64,000 bases of DNA, taken from contig CATLAK010000013.1 in the NCBI GenBank assembly GCA_949878435.1, positions 22,294 through 86,293 of the forward strand, given 5' to 3'. The notes under the pieces are model-generated. The model had not been told where the DNA came from. It did no database searches and was given only the letters and a program-made list of their open reading frames with translations. Below are positions 1 to 8,354 of the stretch, piece after piece. The DNA is from an uncultured Lachnospiraceae bacterium (GTDB lineage Bacteria; Bacillota; Clostridia; Lachnospirales; Lachnospiraceae). The position numbers and the translations under genes are program-made. Every line of letters starts with the position of its first letter. Position 1 is the stretch's first letter.

Positions 1-204
1 TTCCTTGGCTATATGCGTTACGCGCAGTTTCTTATATCTTTTCTCCAAGTCCATGCCGGCAGTGAATTGATCATAATACGATTTTTCTGTATTGATCACG
101 ATAATCTGCCCAATCGGCTGACTCTGCACCTGCAGCATATCCAACAGCTTAAGGAACTTTTCCTTCGGTCGGTATACCGGAATGATTACGTCTGCCTCCA
201 TCAT
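1..204 (-). CDS. Glycosyltransferase family 2, N-terminal part (cut by window edge)
   Basis: Only the first 68 codons are in the window; the gene continues beyond base 1. The protein starts MMEADVIIPVYRPKEKFLKL, the usual first beta-strand of a GT-A fold (DVIIPVYRP), followed by QPIGQIIVINTEKS, the second strand of rhamnosyltransferase-like GT2 enzymes. An AGGAGG lies 9 bases upstream of the ATG at 204, which fixes the start. It probably adds a sugar to the same surface glycan as its neighbours. It lies downstream of the LCP gene and a hairpin. Donor and acceptor cannot be told from this fragment. Confidence 0.8.
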   Translation of the reverse strand, partial: MMEADVIIPVYRPKEKFLKLLDMLQVQSQPIGQIIVINTEKSYYDQFTAGMDLEKRYKKLRVTHIAKE

Positions 205-238
205 ATGCCTAACCCTCCTGGCAAAATTTCTATAACAC

Positions 239-268
239 AGAAAGGACCAGCTTTCGTTGGTCCTTTCT
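239..268 (-). terminator. Hairpin, probable terminator after the LCP gene
   Basis: An 11-bp perfect stem (AGAAAGGACCA paired with TGGTCCTTTCT, 8-nt loop) lies between the end of the LCP gene and the glycosyltransferase start. The following T-run is weak, so it may be leaky. Its place between two same-strand genes fits a partial terminator. Confidence 0.5.
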
Positions 269-312
269 ATCCAATACGCCAGCACATAACATGCATCAAC
301 GCTTGGTATTTC

Positions 313-1476
313 CTATTTCACATACGGACTCGTATCAGCCGCAACCTTTTCGCTGCATTCCAATACGGTTGAAGAAGGAGAATATTCTTCATCCTTAAAC
401 AGGAACTCATGCAGCCATTGTACATTATCTGCAAGGGATACCGGTACGACACAGCTTCCCTTTGACCCTATGGTACCCGTGGCACGCATACTCTCCTCGG
501 GGAATCCTCCCTGATCTACAATCTCATATCTGCCGATTTCACCTAAAAGTTCAAGTATTTCAGAAAGATCCAAAGATGTGTAAATCTCATCCTTATCAAA
601 TATAGCATTTGCAACATCATTCAGCGTTGCCGGCGAAGCTGTCTTTGCCTTATCAGCAACTGCCATCAGCACCTCTCTCTGACGCTCCGCACGCTTAAAG
701 TCATCTCCCGCTGTGTAACGGATACGGCAGTATGCAGTTGCCTGAAGCCCGTCTAAAAGCTGATAACCTGTGCTTGTTACAGGCACATAATCTCTCTTTA
801 AGTTCTCTGCCATACAAATTTGGTAGTTATTAATATGCTTAAGCTCCTCAGAATCCACATCAATCATGATGCCGCCCAGTGCATCGATGGTATCGCTGAG
901 ACCCGCAAATCCTACCGTAACAAAATCTGTAATATTCATATCCAGATTCATATTCAGCATATTGATTGCCTGCTTGGGACCGCCCTTTGCATATGCCCCG
1001 TTACACTTATTGTAAGAGTCATTGCTCAGATTCAAGTACGTATCTCTGTATACACTTACAAGCCTGCATTCCCCTGTATCCAGATTGATGGATGCAATCA
1101 TGATCGTGTCGCTTCGCGTATTCTTTGTGAGGGCTCCCGTCGTGGAATCCACGCCAAACAGTGCAATGTTCCGGTACCCCCTCATGGTAGTCTCAACCTG
1201 TTCCTCAACCTCTGGGTTGATCACGATCTCTTCCTTGGGCAAGTCAACCTTCCCCACCTTTTCTACCTTGAGAACCCCGTACAATACTACAACCATGATA
1301 AGTAAAATAAATATTTCCAGAATAAACAGCAGTATCTTGGTGCGTTTTTTCTTTGATTTCTTTTTAGCTGACACAGGCTCTTTCCTGCTTTTGCCGCTGC
1401 TTCTTTTCTTCGCGCTGACAGGCTCATCATGCCTGACTGGTCTTTTCTTAACCGGTTTCTTTGATGTTGTTGTCAT
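313..1476 (-). CDS. LytR-CpsA-Psr (LCP) family cell-wall glycopolymer ligase
   Basis: LCP proteins move a polyprenyl-pyrophosphate-linked glycan onto peptidoglycan outside the membrane. The 387-residue protein has a very basic cytoplasmic N-terminus (about 1-45, repeated PVSAKK), one membrane helix (about 47-68), then an LCP domain from about 100 to 270. Signature stretches are RSDTIMIASIN, VSVYRDTYL, GGPKQAINMLN, DALGGIMIDVD and DGLQATAYCRIRY followed by DFKRAERQ, which carry the conserved Asp/Arg residues of the lipid-phosphate pocket. A GGGAGAGG lies 8 bases before the ATG. The location beside the priming transferase and ABC exporter suggests it anchors the polymer made here. Family assignment is firm; the exact substrate is inferred. 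Confidence 0.93.
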   Translation of the reverse strand: MTTTSKKPVKKRPVRHDEPVSAKKRSSGKSRKEPVSAKKKSKKKRTKILLFILEIFILLIMVVVLYGVLKVEKVGKVDLPKEEIVINPEVEEQVETTMRGYRNIALFGVDSTTGALTKNTRSDTIMIASINLDTGECRLVSVYRDTYLNLSNDSYNKCNGAYAKGGPKQAINMLNMNLDMNITDFVTVGFAGLSDTIDALGGIMIDVDSEELKHINNYQICMAENLKRDYVPVTSTGYQLLDGLQATAYCRIRYTAGDDFKRAERQREVLMAVADKAKTASPATLNDVANAIFDKDEIYTSLDLSEILELLGEIGRYEIVDQGGFPEESMRATGTIGSKGSCVVPVSLADNVQWLHEFLFKDEEYSPSSTVLECSEKVAADTSPYVK

Positions 1477-1649
1477 ATGATTGACCTCTCCCTTATCTAC
1501 TACATTTCATAATCTATCTGGGCTTTATCATCTGTGATTTCTCACAAGATACTATTTTGACACAAAATTTCCCATTAGGCAAGCCCTTAGCAGCTTTTTT
1601 AATCTATCCTTAAGATTTGTAAATTACGTCTATTATATTCAAAAAGTTT

Positions 1650-3059
1650 TTAATAAGCATTTTTATTGATGAAACCTTTAAAAAACGTGAGGAACATAAT
1701 CTTGAAATCCATACTTAAAGTCCAGTTTTCAATATAAAAAAGATCATATTCTATTCTCTTGCGTATAGATGTGTCCCCTCTGTATCCATTGATCTGCGCC
1801 CAGCCTGTAAGTCCTGGTCTGACCTGATGCTTAATCATATAACGTGGAATTTCTTCCTTGAAGACCTCCACGAACTGCGGACGCTCTGGTCTCGGACCCA
1901 CCAAAGACATTTCTCCTATAAATATATTGAACAGCTGAGGAAGTTCATCCAAACTGGTGCGGCGCAAAAATTTTCCTACCTTTGTGACTCTGGGATCATC
2001 CTTCACCGTCCATGCCTTCTGCTCTGCGGAAGGCTTCTGCATCTCCATTGTCCTGAATTTATACATCTTAAAGGTCCTATTATGGAGCCCCACTCGTTCC
2101 TGCTTAAAAAGAATTGGTCCGCGGCTGGTGAGCCTCACTGCCAGCGCAGCGATAAGCATAATAGGCGAAGACAAAATCAATCCCACCGTCGACCCTATGA
2201 TGTCCACCGCCCGCTTGGTCACCCAGTTCAAGGTATTGGTAAGCGGCACGTAACGGATATTAATCACCGGCAGCCCCATCAGATCCTCCGTATAAGGATG
2301 ACTTGGCACCAGTGAATTATAATCGGGTATGAATTTCGTGTGAACCCCTGATTTTTCACATAAATCTACAATATATTCCAAATGATCATAATCTTTTAAT
2401 GCCAGCGTAATCGCAATCTCATCTAATTTATTTTCGGGGAGAATATATTTAATATTTTCTATCCTTCCCACCACCTTGACGCCCTTATACACAGTCCCGC
2501 TGGGAATCCTGTCATCCAATATCCCCCGGACCACATATCCCCACTGGGGATTCGCATTGATCCTGGTAACATATTCCTCAGCCGCTCTGGAATACCCTAC
2601 AAGAAGAATATACTTTAAATTATATCCCTTTTTTCTGAAATAAAGCAGCATATTCCGAATCAGCGTGCGGCATATCGTGGTAAACGCGATATTGATCACA
2701 TAAAATGCCCCCATCATAAAACGGGAAAAATGCTGCTGCTTAATAAAATACAAGAACACGATAAAAAAGACAATTCCGACAGTATTTGCCTTGACAATGC
2801 CTTCTAGTTCATATTTTCGCCTGGTCGCGCGCTTTGGCGCATACATGTTGAAAAAATAGTATAGAATAATATATTCAGGCACAACAAAATAAAGGAAACT
2901 GAAATAGGTCCTCGTATCTAATGCACCTGCGCCCGGTTCCGTATCGGCAAAAACGGTGCAGAACTTTATATACCATGCAAACAAGTAGGCGACAGCTACT
3001 ACTACGGCGTCTACCAACAAGTGCAGTCTATTGAAATACTTCTGATTGTCCTTTATCAT
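1650..3059 (-). CDS. Polyprenyl-phosphate sugar-1-phosphate transferase (WbaP/CpsE type)
   Basis: Starts glycan assembly by moving a hexose-1-phosphate from a nucleotide sugar to undecaprenyl phosphate. The 469-residue protein has four N-terminal membrane helices (about 10-135), a CoA-binding-like Rossmann region (about 145-250, ILLVGYSR) and the C-terminal catalytic domain after the last helix (about 280-305). Seen there are FKQERVG, MYKFRTM, DELPQLFNIFIGEMSLVGPRP and RPGLTGWAQINGYRG, which are diagnostic of the bacterial sugar transferase family (PF02397). Length is normal for the WbaP/EpsE group. It has its own promoter at 3082-3110. Whether it prefers glucose or galactose cannot be read from the sequence. 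Confidence 0.95.
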   Translation of the reverse strand: MIKDNQKYFNRLHLLVDAVVVAVAYLFAWYIKFCTVFADTEPGAGALDTRTYFSFLYFVVPEYIILYYFFNMYAPKRATRRKYELEGIVKANTVGIVFFIVFLYFIKQQHFSRFMMGAFYVINIAFTTICRTLIRNMLLYFRKKGYNLKYILLVGYSRAAEEYVTRINANPQWGYVVRGILDDRIPSGTVYKGVKVVGRIENIKYILPENKLDEIAITLALKDYDHLEYIVDLCEKSGVHTKFIPDYNSLVPSHPYTEDLMGLPVINIRYVPLTNTLNWVTKRAVDIIGSTVGLILSSPIMLIAALAVRLTSRGPILFKQERVGLHNRTFKMYKFRTMEMQKPSAEQKAWTVKDDPRVTKVGKFLRRTSLDELPQLFNIFIGEMSLVGPRPERPQFVEVFKEEIPRYMIKHQVRPGLTGWAQINGYRGDTSIRKRIEYDLFYIENWTLSMDFKIMFLTFFKGFINKNAY

Positions 3060-3081
3060 ATCCTGCTACCTTCTTGCAAAT

Positions 3082-3110
3082 ATTTTACAATATTATTACA
3101 AAAAGTACAA
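3082..3110 (-). promoter_or_regulatory. Sigma-A type promoter of the WbaP-like gene
   Basis: Read on the minus strand: TTGTAC, 17-nt spacer, TAAAAT, ending about 20 bases before the start codon. The -35 box is identical to the one in front of the GH25 gene (24002-24007). Confidence 0.7.
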
Positions 3111-3140
3111 CTTAAAATTCATGGGGCCGGTATAAAGTCC

Positions 3141-3450
3141 GGTAAGGAAGGGGGATGAGGGAGGGCGGCAGCAGCGGGGCTTAGGGGAGGGCATAGGGTA
3201 TCGTTTCCAGTCTCTTCTCAAAATCAGATTTCACTAGCAGAATTGGATATAGGTGTTTCAAGGCTGACGGGTCGGAGCTAGGGCGGCATCCGTGCCGCTT
3301 AGCTCCTAATCCGGCATCCATGCCGGATTCCCCTGGTATCGATCAATTCTGTAAGTGAAATTGCTGATTTTTCGCAAAGACTGGAAACGATACCCTATGC
3401 CCTCCCCTAAGCCCCGCTGCTGCCGCCCTCCCTCCTCCCCCTTCCTTACC
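3141..3450. repeat. Giant palindrome 1 (E1): 73-bp private arms around a shared centre
   Basis: 3141-3213 and 3378-3450 are reverse complements with one mismatch by eye. Inside is a centre of about 165 bp whose ends resemble each other (inner ends around CAGATTTCACTAGCAG and CTGTAAGTGAAATTGC). The same centre, in opposite orientation, is in the palindromes at 3608-4020 and 19670-20007, but the arms have no similarity to theirs. The centre itself has small hairpins (GGCGGCATCCGTGCCGC and AATCCGGCATCCATGCCGGATT). No gene is visible; reading frames across it are by-products of the palindrome. The rest of 3060-3607 holds only the promoter at 3082-3110 and AT-rich DNA. Confidence 0.85.
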
Positions 3451-3607
3451 TCCTTCATTCCGCATAAATATTTTAATTCGCCATGGGCGAAATGAAGATT
3501 TCCTCCATAATACTTTCTTTATCACTTCACTTCCAGCGCATAATGTTGGCAACGTTCTATAATGTTGCTATAATATCATTGTTCATGGGGAACCGTAGTG
3601 TTCCTGG

Positions 3608-4020
3608 ACAAGGAGTTGTCTGTGGGTCGGCGGTCGGCTTTCGGTTCCGGCGGGTGCTGTGGATGGTCCGCTTAAGGGCGCGGCATAGCGCAGGCGAAAG
3701 GGCAGGCTTGACCTAAGGGACGGCACATCCTATCGTTTCAAGTCTTTGCGAAAGATCGGCAATTTCACTTACAGAATGTTGAGACACTTAGGGCAAAATC
3801 GCCATGGATGCCGTCTTGGCTCCGACCCGACCGCATTGAAACACCTAAATACATTCTGTTAGTGAAATCCGATTTTGAGGGGAGACTTGAAACGATAGGA
3901 TGTGCCGTCCCTTAGGTCAAGCCTGCCCTTTCGCCTGCGCTATGCCGCGCCCCTAAGCGGACCATCCACAGCACCCACCGGAACCGAAAGCCGACCGCCG
4001 ACCCACAGACAACTCCTTGT
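3608..4020. repeat. Giant palindrome 2 (E2): 138-bp private arms around the shared centre
   Basis: 3608-3745 and 3883-4020 pair over 138 bp with about two mismatches. Weaker pairing continues outward to 3595 (GTAGTG) and 4032, where it touches the stop codon of the glycosyltransferase gene at 4029. The centre (3741-3887) begins AGTCTTTGCGAAAGATCGG and ends CCGATTTTGAGGGGAGACT, and matches the centre at 19751-19926 except for a 29-bp gap. A transcript from the upstream gene would fold into a hairpin of over 400 nt, so it may act as a terminator. No coding capacity is apparent. Confidence 0.88.
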
Positions 4021-4028
4021 CTTCACCA

Positions 4029-4991
4029 CTACAGTCCCCTCCTAACTATATTCCCCCACAACTGTCCCTGTATCCAGAAATAATTCGGTAAATTGCGCCA
4101 TGCAAACCTCACCTTATTCTTTCTGCCTTGTTTTGAAAACGCCATCCTAAATCCCTGCAAAATTCCTACAAGGTAAGCCCTTCCCAATCCTTTGTGAAGA
4201 AAAAAAGCAAATTTGATCAAATGTCCTGCCGCCAGAAGAGGCAGATTGATCACAAACTGCAAAAGAGGCATGTTTTTATAAATCAAATATATATTGTTCC
4301 GCGCAGAGAGCGTCACTTTAAACGCATTGTGCCTAGAACCAGTGGCAGCGCTGCCGGCATGGTAGACCTTTGCCTCCGGAACATATTTATTATGGTATCC
4401 ATAAATGTCCGCGCGATACCCGATATCCAGATCTTCCAAGTAAGCAAAATGGTTTTCATCGAAATAACCTATGTTATCAAACACTTCCCGCCTGTAGATG
4501 GCGGCACCGGCGCAGGCAGAAAAAATGCGGCAGGGCTTATCATAGCCTTCTGCCGGCTTATCTTTCCCTCTGGCAAACGCCCAGCCAAGGGCACAATAAA
4601 AATCCCCTGCGCCGTCCAGCCGTTCGGGCGCATGGAGATTTATCATCTTTGCCGCTGCCGAAAATGCCTTCTGTTCCTTCTCAAGCGCCTGCTCTAAGCA
4701 GGACACCATATGATCATCCACTTCCGTGTCATTGTTGAGCAGGAGGACATAGGGCGTGTCTGCCGCCTTGATTCCTGCATTTACTGCCTTGCAAAATCCC
4801 ATATTGTCTGTAAACTCTATGATCTTCACTTGGCAATACTTTTCTTTTACCAATGCCAGACTGCCGTCCTTGGAATTATTATCCACCATAATGACGTTCG
4901 GAATGACAGTTCCTTTATATATGGAAGAAAGACAGTTGTCTATATAGTCTATTCCCTTGTAATTTGGTATTACTATCGTCGTTTTTGTCAC
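4029..4991 (-). CDS. Glycosyltransferase family 2 (rhamnosyltransferase-like)
   Basis: A 320-residue GT-A fold enzyme. TTIVIPNYKG starts the first strand, NVIMVDNNSKDGS is the nucleotide-binding segment, LLLNNDTEV carries the metal-binding DxD-like motif, and FAYLEDLDIGYRA carries the catalytic acidic residues. The C-terminus (about 225-320) is amphipathic and likely lies on the membrane, as in WbbL-type rhamnosyl and galactofuranosyl transferases. Rhamnosyl transfer is an inference from the dTDP-sugar genes nearby. It ends inside the outer edge of palindrome E2 and lies 23 bases downstream of another GT2 gene, so the two are probably cotranscribed. Confidence 0.9.
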   Translation of the reverse strand: MTKTTIVIPNYKGIDYIDNCLSSIYKGTVIPNVIMVDNNSKDGSLALVKEKYCQVKIIEFTDNMGFCKAVNAGIKAADTPYVLLLNNDTEVDDHMVSCLEQALEKEQKAFSAAAKMINLHAPERLDGAGDFYCALGWAFARGKDKPAEGYDKPCRIFSACAGAAIYRREVFDNIGYFDENHFAYLEDLDIGYRADIYGYHNKYVPEAKVYHAGSAATGSRHNAFKVTLSARNNIYLIYKNMPLLQFVINLPLLAAGHLIKFAFFLHKGLGRAYLVGILQGFRMAFSKQGRKNKVRFAWRNLPNYFWIQGQLWGNIVRRGL

Positions 4992-5014
4992 GAACTAAAT
5001 CCTCATTTAATATT

Positions 5015-6397
5015 TTAATCAATTTTTTCTGACATCGCAGGATCCCATACGATCCGATAGCCTTGTTCTCTTACCTTGGCACAAAACCGGCGGCTCAAAT
5101 CCAGGAAATCCACATCCTCCTTGAGGCAATCCCGCCAGTCAAATCTTCCTGTTCCAGGATGCTGTAAATAGGGAAGCCCGATCATTTCTTCCAGAATTCC
5201 TTCCGCCGCCAGAGAAACCTTCATACAGCGCAAATCCACCATTTCCGCTTCCTGCTGCAGCACTGCCCTGTGCATATAGCCGCTGTACTCCTTATGAAGC
5301 CCTGCGTAAAAAGGCTGTCCATCGGCAGTATATATTCCACCCGTTATTTTATTTTTCTTATCAAGCAGCCTTCCTCCCACCACTGCCACGTCGGGTCGGT
5401 TTGCGATCAAATCCGGCTGATAATCCACCCTGTAAAAACCAAGATGCGGCAGATGGGAGACCATGCCCTTAAATCCCCTTGCCCTTAGAAAATCCTCTAA
5501 GGCTCTTTTCCCAGCATCATAGGCATACTGCTTACTTGCCGGATTTTCAGACGTAGACTGCTCATGGCACCTCCAATGATATAACACCTTCTGAATATGC
5601 GCTACCGGCACGTCTTTCTTTTTCGTCCGCTTTTTATCTTTACCCAGCATCACACTCAATGCCCGGAGCACCAGATCATAGTCCTGGGCGCCGTCGCACA
5701 CACTGCGGAAACCAAGTTCCTGCATCAACTGGCGTTTCATCACCATAAAATGGCATACATAATTATTGGTCAAAAGTAAGTCTACATTAAATTCCGGTTT
5801 TCGATTGACTTCAAAATAGCTGGTCTGATTTTCATCGCATTTATCTTCATCTGAATACAAAAGCTGCAGCTGAAGATCTTCCTCTTCATACCTTGCAATA
5901 CATGCTGCCATTTCATAAAGCGCATCGGGCGTGAGCACGTCGTCATGGTCAAGGAGTCCTGCATAATCCCCCGTTGCATACATGAGTGCCTGATTGGTGT
6001 TTGCAGAGATTCCTGCATTTTGTTTTAGCCGCCTATACATAATCCGTTTGTCCGTATAAGTGCGGATCACCTCTTCTACCCGCCCGCTCTCGCTGGCATC
6101 CGCTATAATCAGTTCAAAATGTCCATAGGTCTGCAACATAACAGAATCCAGCATCGCCCTTAAGTGTTCTTCCTTTGTCTCAAAAGCAGGTACCAGAATG
6201 CTGAACTTCGTTGAAAATCGTTTTCCGTCCTGCACCTGCCATTTTCTTTGTTCGTCACTTAAAGGTTCGTAAACATAATCATCTTTTGTCTCCGTCTCAA
6301 TCCGCTCCTTCATGGCATAGTATGCCCGGCGGATTCCGTTTTTCTTTAGATAACGCAATGTTTTTTTCAAATTGCTGATTTTGGCTATTTTCCCCAA
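5015..6397 (-). CDS. Glycosyltransferase family 2 with C-terminal extension
   Basis: 460 residues. The N-terminal about 60 residues are basic. The GT-A domain starts near residue 70: KFSILVPAFETKEEHL, then QTYGHFELIIADAS, GLLDHDDVLTPDALYEM (DHDD metal site) and LLYSDEDKCDEN. Such motifs are usual for O-antigen/capsule GT2 enzymes of the type often called rfbF-like. The last about 130 residues (from GFYRVDYQP) look like the start of a second GT domain that has lost its donor-site motifs. The first GT domain also resembles the N-terminal half of the 662-residue protein at 8355-10343, which suggests a duplicated and shortened relative. A terminator at 6438-6480 separates it from the mutase gene upstream. 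Confidence 0.88.
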   Translation of the reverse strand: MGKIAKISNLKKTLRYLKKNGIRRAYYAMKERIETETKDDYVYEPLSDEQRKWQVQDGKRFSTKFSILVPAFETKEEHLRAMLDSVMLQTYGHFELIIADASESGRVEEVIRTYTDKRIMYRRLKQNAGISANTNQALMYATGDYAGLLDHDDVLTPDALYEMAACIARYEEEDLQLQLLYSDEDKCDENQTSYFEVNRKPEFNVDLLLTNNYVCHFMVMKRQLMQELGFRSVCDGAQDYDLVLRALSVMLGKDKKRTKKKDVPVAHIQKVLYHWRCHEQSTSENPASKQYAYDAGKRALEDFLRARGFKGMVSHLPHLGFYRVDYQPDLIANRPDVAVVGGRLLDKKNKITGGIYTADGQPFYAGLHKEYSGYMHRAVLQQEAEMVDLRCMKVSLAAEGILEEMIGLPYLQHPGTGRFDWRDCLKEDVDFLDLSRRFCAKVREQGYRIVWDPAMSEKID

Positions 6398-6437
6398 TTT
6401 GTCACCTACCGTTCACCCATAAGCTTTTTTGTTACAA

Positions 6438-6480
6438 AATCCGCCCCATTCAACGTTTACTTACGGCAACGGGGCGGATT
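6438..6480 (-). terminator. Rho-independent terminator after the phosphosugar mutase
   Basis: AATCCGCCCC at 6438-6447 pairs with GGGGCGGATT at 6471-6480, followed on the minus strand by TTTTGT. The position just downstream of the mutase stop codon fits. Confidence 0.75.
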
Positions 6481-6555
6481 CCTATTCATTGTTACAGTTT
6501 GGTCTTCCTCCTTACACGAATTACCTTACCGGCTTTTCATGCATTCTTCCACTGC

Positions 6556-8277
6556 TTACAGATATGCCTTCAGATCTTCCGTAAGCTTCTGCACCTTATC
6601 TTCTGCGTCGGCAAGGCTGGTTCCCTTGACGCCCATATAGAATTTGATTTTCGGTTCTGTGCCGGAGGGACGCGCACAGCACCAGGAATCATTGGTAAGG
6701 TCAAAGTATAATACATTGGATTTGGGCAGCCCTGTAGGTCTTTCTTCACCTGTTGCGATATCTTTGGTAATGCCGCTACCGTAATCTCTGAATTCCTTTA
6801 CCGTAAGCTCCCCGAAATTCTTAGGCGGGTTACTTCTTAATTTGTCCATCATTTCTGCAATCTGCTTGGATCCGTCGATTCCCTTTAAGGTGATAGCATA
6901 CTGTGTTTCCTTGAAATAGCCATACTTCTCATAGAGTTTCAGCATCTGATCCCATACGGTAATGCCGTTCTTTTTGCACCATGCAGCCATCTCACACAGA
7001 CACATAACAGCCACAACCGCATCCTTATCCCTTGCATGGGTGCCTGCCAGACATCCGTAACTTTCTTCCAGACCAAACACATAATTGTTAGACCCGCTCT
7101 GCTCAAATAACTTGATCTGTTCGCCGATATATTTAAATCCGGTCAGGACCTCGATAAATTTTACATTGTAATCCTTGGCGATAGCTGCTGCCATATTGGT
7201 AGTAACGATCGTCGTAACCAAAGCAGGGTTTTCCGGCATCGTGCCAGTCGCCGTTCTTTCTCTTAAAATATATTCTGCAATCAGCATGCCCGACATATTG
7301 CCTGTAAAGGGAACATATTCGCCGGACTTGGTATCAAGCGCATATATGCCAAGTCTGTCTGCATCGGGATCGGTTGCAAGCACGATATCTGCATTTTTCT
7401 CCTTTGCCAGCTTAAGCGCAAGGGTAAATGCCTTGGGATCTTCCGGATTGGGATATTCCAGTGTGGTAAAATCGGGATCCGGCAGTTCCTGCTCCGGCAC
7501 CACATAAACATGCTTAAAGCCGAGCTCAGACAGGATTCTTCTCACAGGCACATTGCCGGTTCCGTGGAAGGGTGAATAAACAATCTTGATATCATCCGCC
7601 ACTTCCTTGATGATCTCAGGATGGATGATCTGCTTTTTCAGCTCTTCCATATAGGCATCGTCTATTTCCTTACCGATTACCTGATAAAGACCTGCCGCAA
7701 GAGCCTCTTCCTTATCCATCGTCTTTACCTGGTGATAGTCTGTCACATTTTTGACTTCGGTGATGATTTCCACATCCTTAGGTGCCGTAACCTGTGCGCC
7801 GTCCTCCCAATATGCCTTATATCCATTATACTCCGGCGGATTGTGGCTTGCCGTGATAACAATACCGGAGATACAATGAAGGGTGCGAAGGGCAAAGGAA
7901 AGCTCCGGTGTGGGGCGAAGCGCGTCGAACACATATGCCTTGATGCCGTTAGCTGCAAGGCATAAAGCCGCCTCATCCGCAAATTCAGGGGACATCCTTC
8001 TTGAGTCGTAAGCGATTGCCACGCCCCGCTCTTTTCCTCCCTGTTTGATTATGTAATTGGCAAGACCCTGGGTCGCCTTTCTTACGGTATAGATATTCAT
8101 ACGATTGGTTCCAGCGCCGATGACACCGCGCAGTCCCCCTGTTCCAAATTCCAGCTCCTTGTAGAAACGGTCTTCTATTTCCTTTTCATCTCCTGCTATG
8201 CCGCGCAGTTCTTCTTTGGTCTTCTCGTCGAAATAGGCATCCTCCAGCCAGAAATCATATTGTTCTTTATAGCTCAT
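6556..8277 (-). CDS. Phosphoglucomutase/phosphomannomutase (alpha-D-phosphohexomutase)
   Basis: Interconverts hexose 6-phosphate and hexose 1-phosphate, supplying precursors for nucleotide sugars (glucose-1-phosphate for RfbA is the obvious user here). All four active-site segments are present: the phosphoserine loop TASHNPPEYNGYK, the metal loop ATDPDADRLGI, the sugar loop GLEESYG and the phosphate loop ARPSGTEPKIKFY. Length (573 residues) matches the PGM2/ManB-like class in Firmicutes. I start at the ATG at 8277 (MSYKEQYDFW), because AGGAGG lies 7 bases upstream; an open frame continues to 8304 but would overlap that site. A terminator follows. Confidence 0.95.
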   Translation of the reverse strand: MSYKEQYDFWLEDAYFDEKTKEELRGIAGDEKEIEDRFYKELEFGTGGLRGVIGAGTNRMNIYTVRKATQGLANYIIKQGGKERGVAIAYDSRRMSPEFADEAALCLAANGIKAYVFDALRPTPELSFALRTLHCISGIVITASHNPPEYNGYKAYWEDGAQVTAPKDVEIITEVKNVTDYHQVKTMDKEEALAAGLYQVIGKEIDDAYMEELKKQIIHPEIIKEVADDIKIVYSPFHGTGNVPVRRILSELGFKHVYVVPEQELPDPDFTTLEYPNPEDPKAFTLALKLAKEKNADIVLATDPDADRLGIYALDTKSGEYVPFTGNMSGMLIAEYILRERTATGTMPENPALVTTIVTTNMAAAIAKDYNVKFIEVLTGFKYIGEQIKLFEQSGSNNYVFGLEESYGCLAGTHARDKDAVVAVMCLCEMAAWCKKNGITVWDQMLKLYEKYGYFKETQYAITLKGIDGSKQIAEMMDKLRSNPPKNFGELTVKEFRDYGSGITKDIATGEERPTGLPKSNVLYFDLTNDSWCCARPSGTEPKIKFYMGVKGTSLADAEDKVQKLTEDLKAYL

Positions 8278-8354
8278 CTTAATTCCTCCTCGCATCATCT
8301 TCATTGATAGGCATGAAATGCGCCTTGCACTTGTATTATTTTACCATAATCCTT

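Noticed and set aside
3343..3716. Short open frames over the palindromes E1 and E2
   Set aside because: They are made by high-GC palindromic DNA and have no ribosome sites or protein-like composition.
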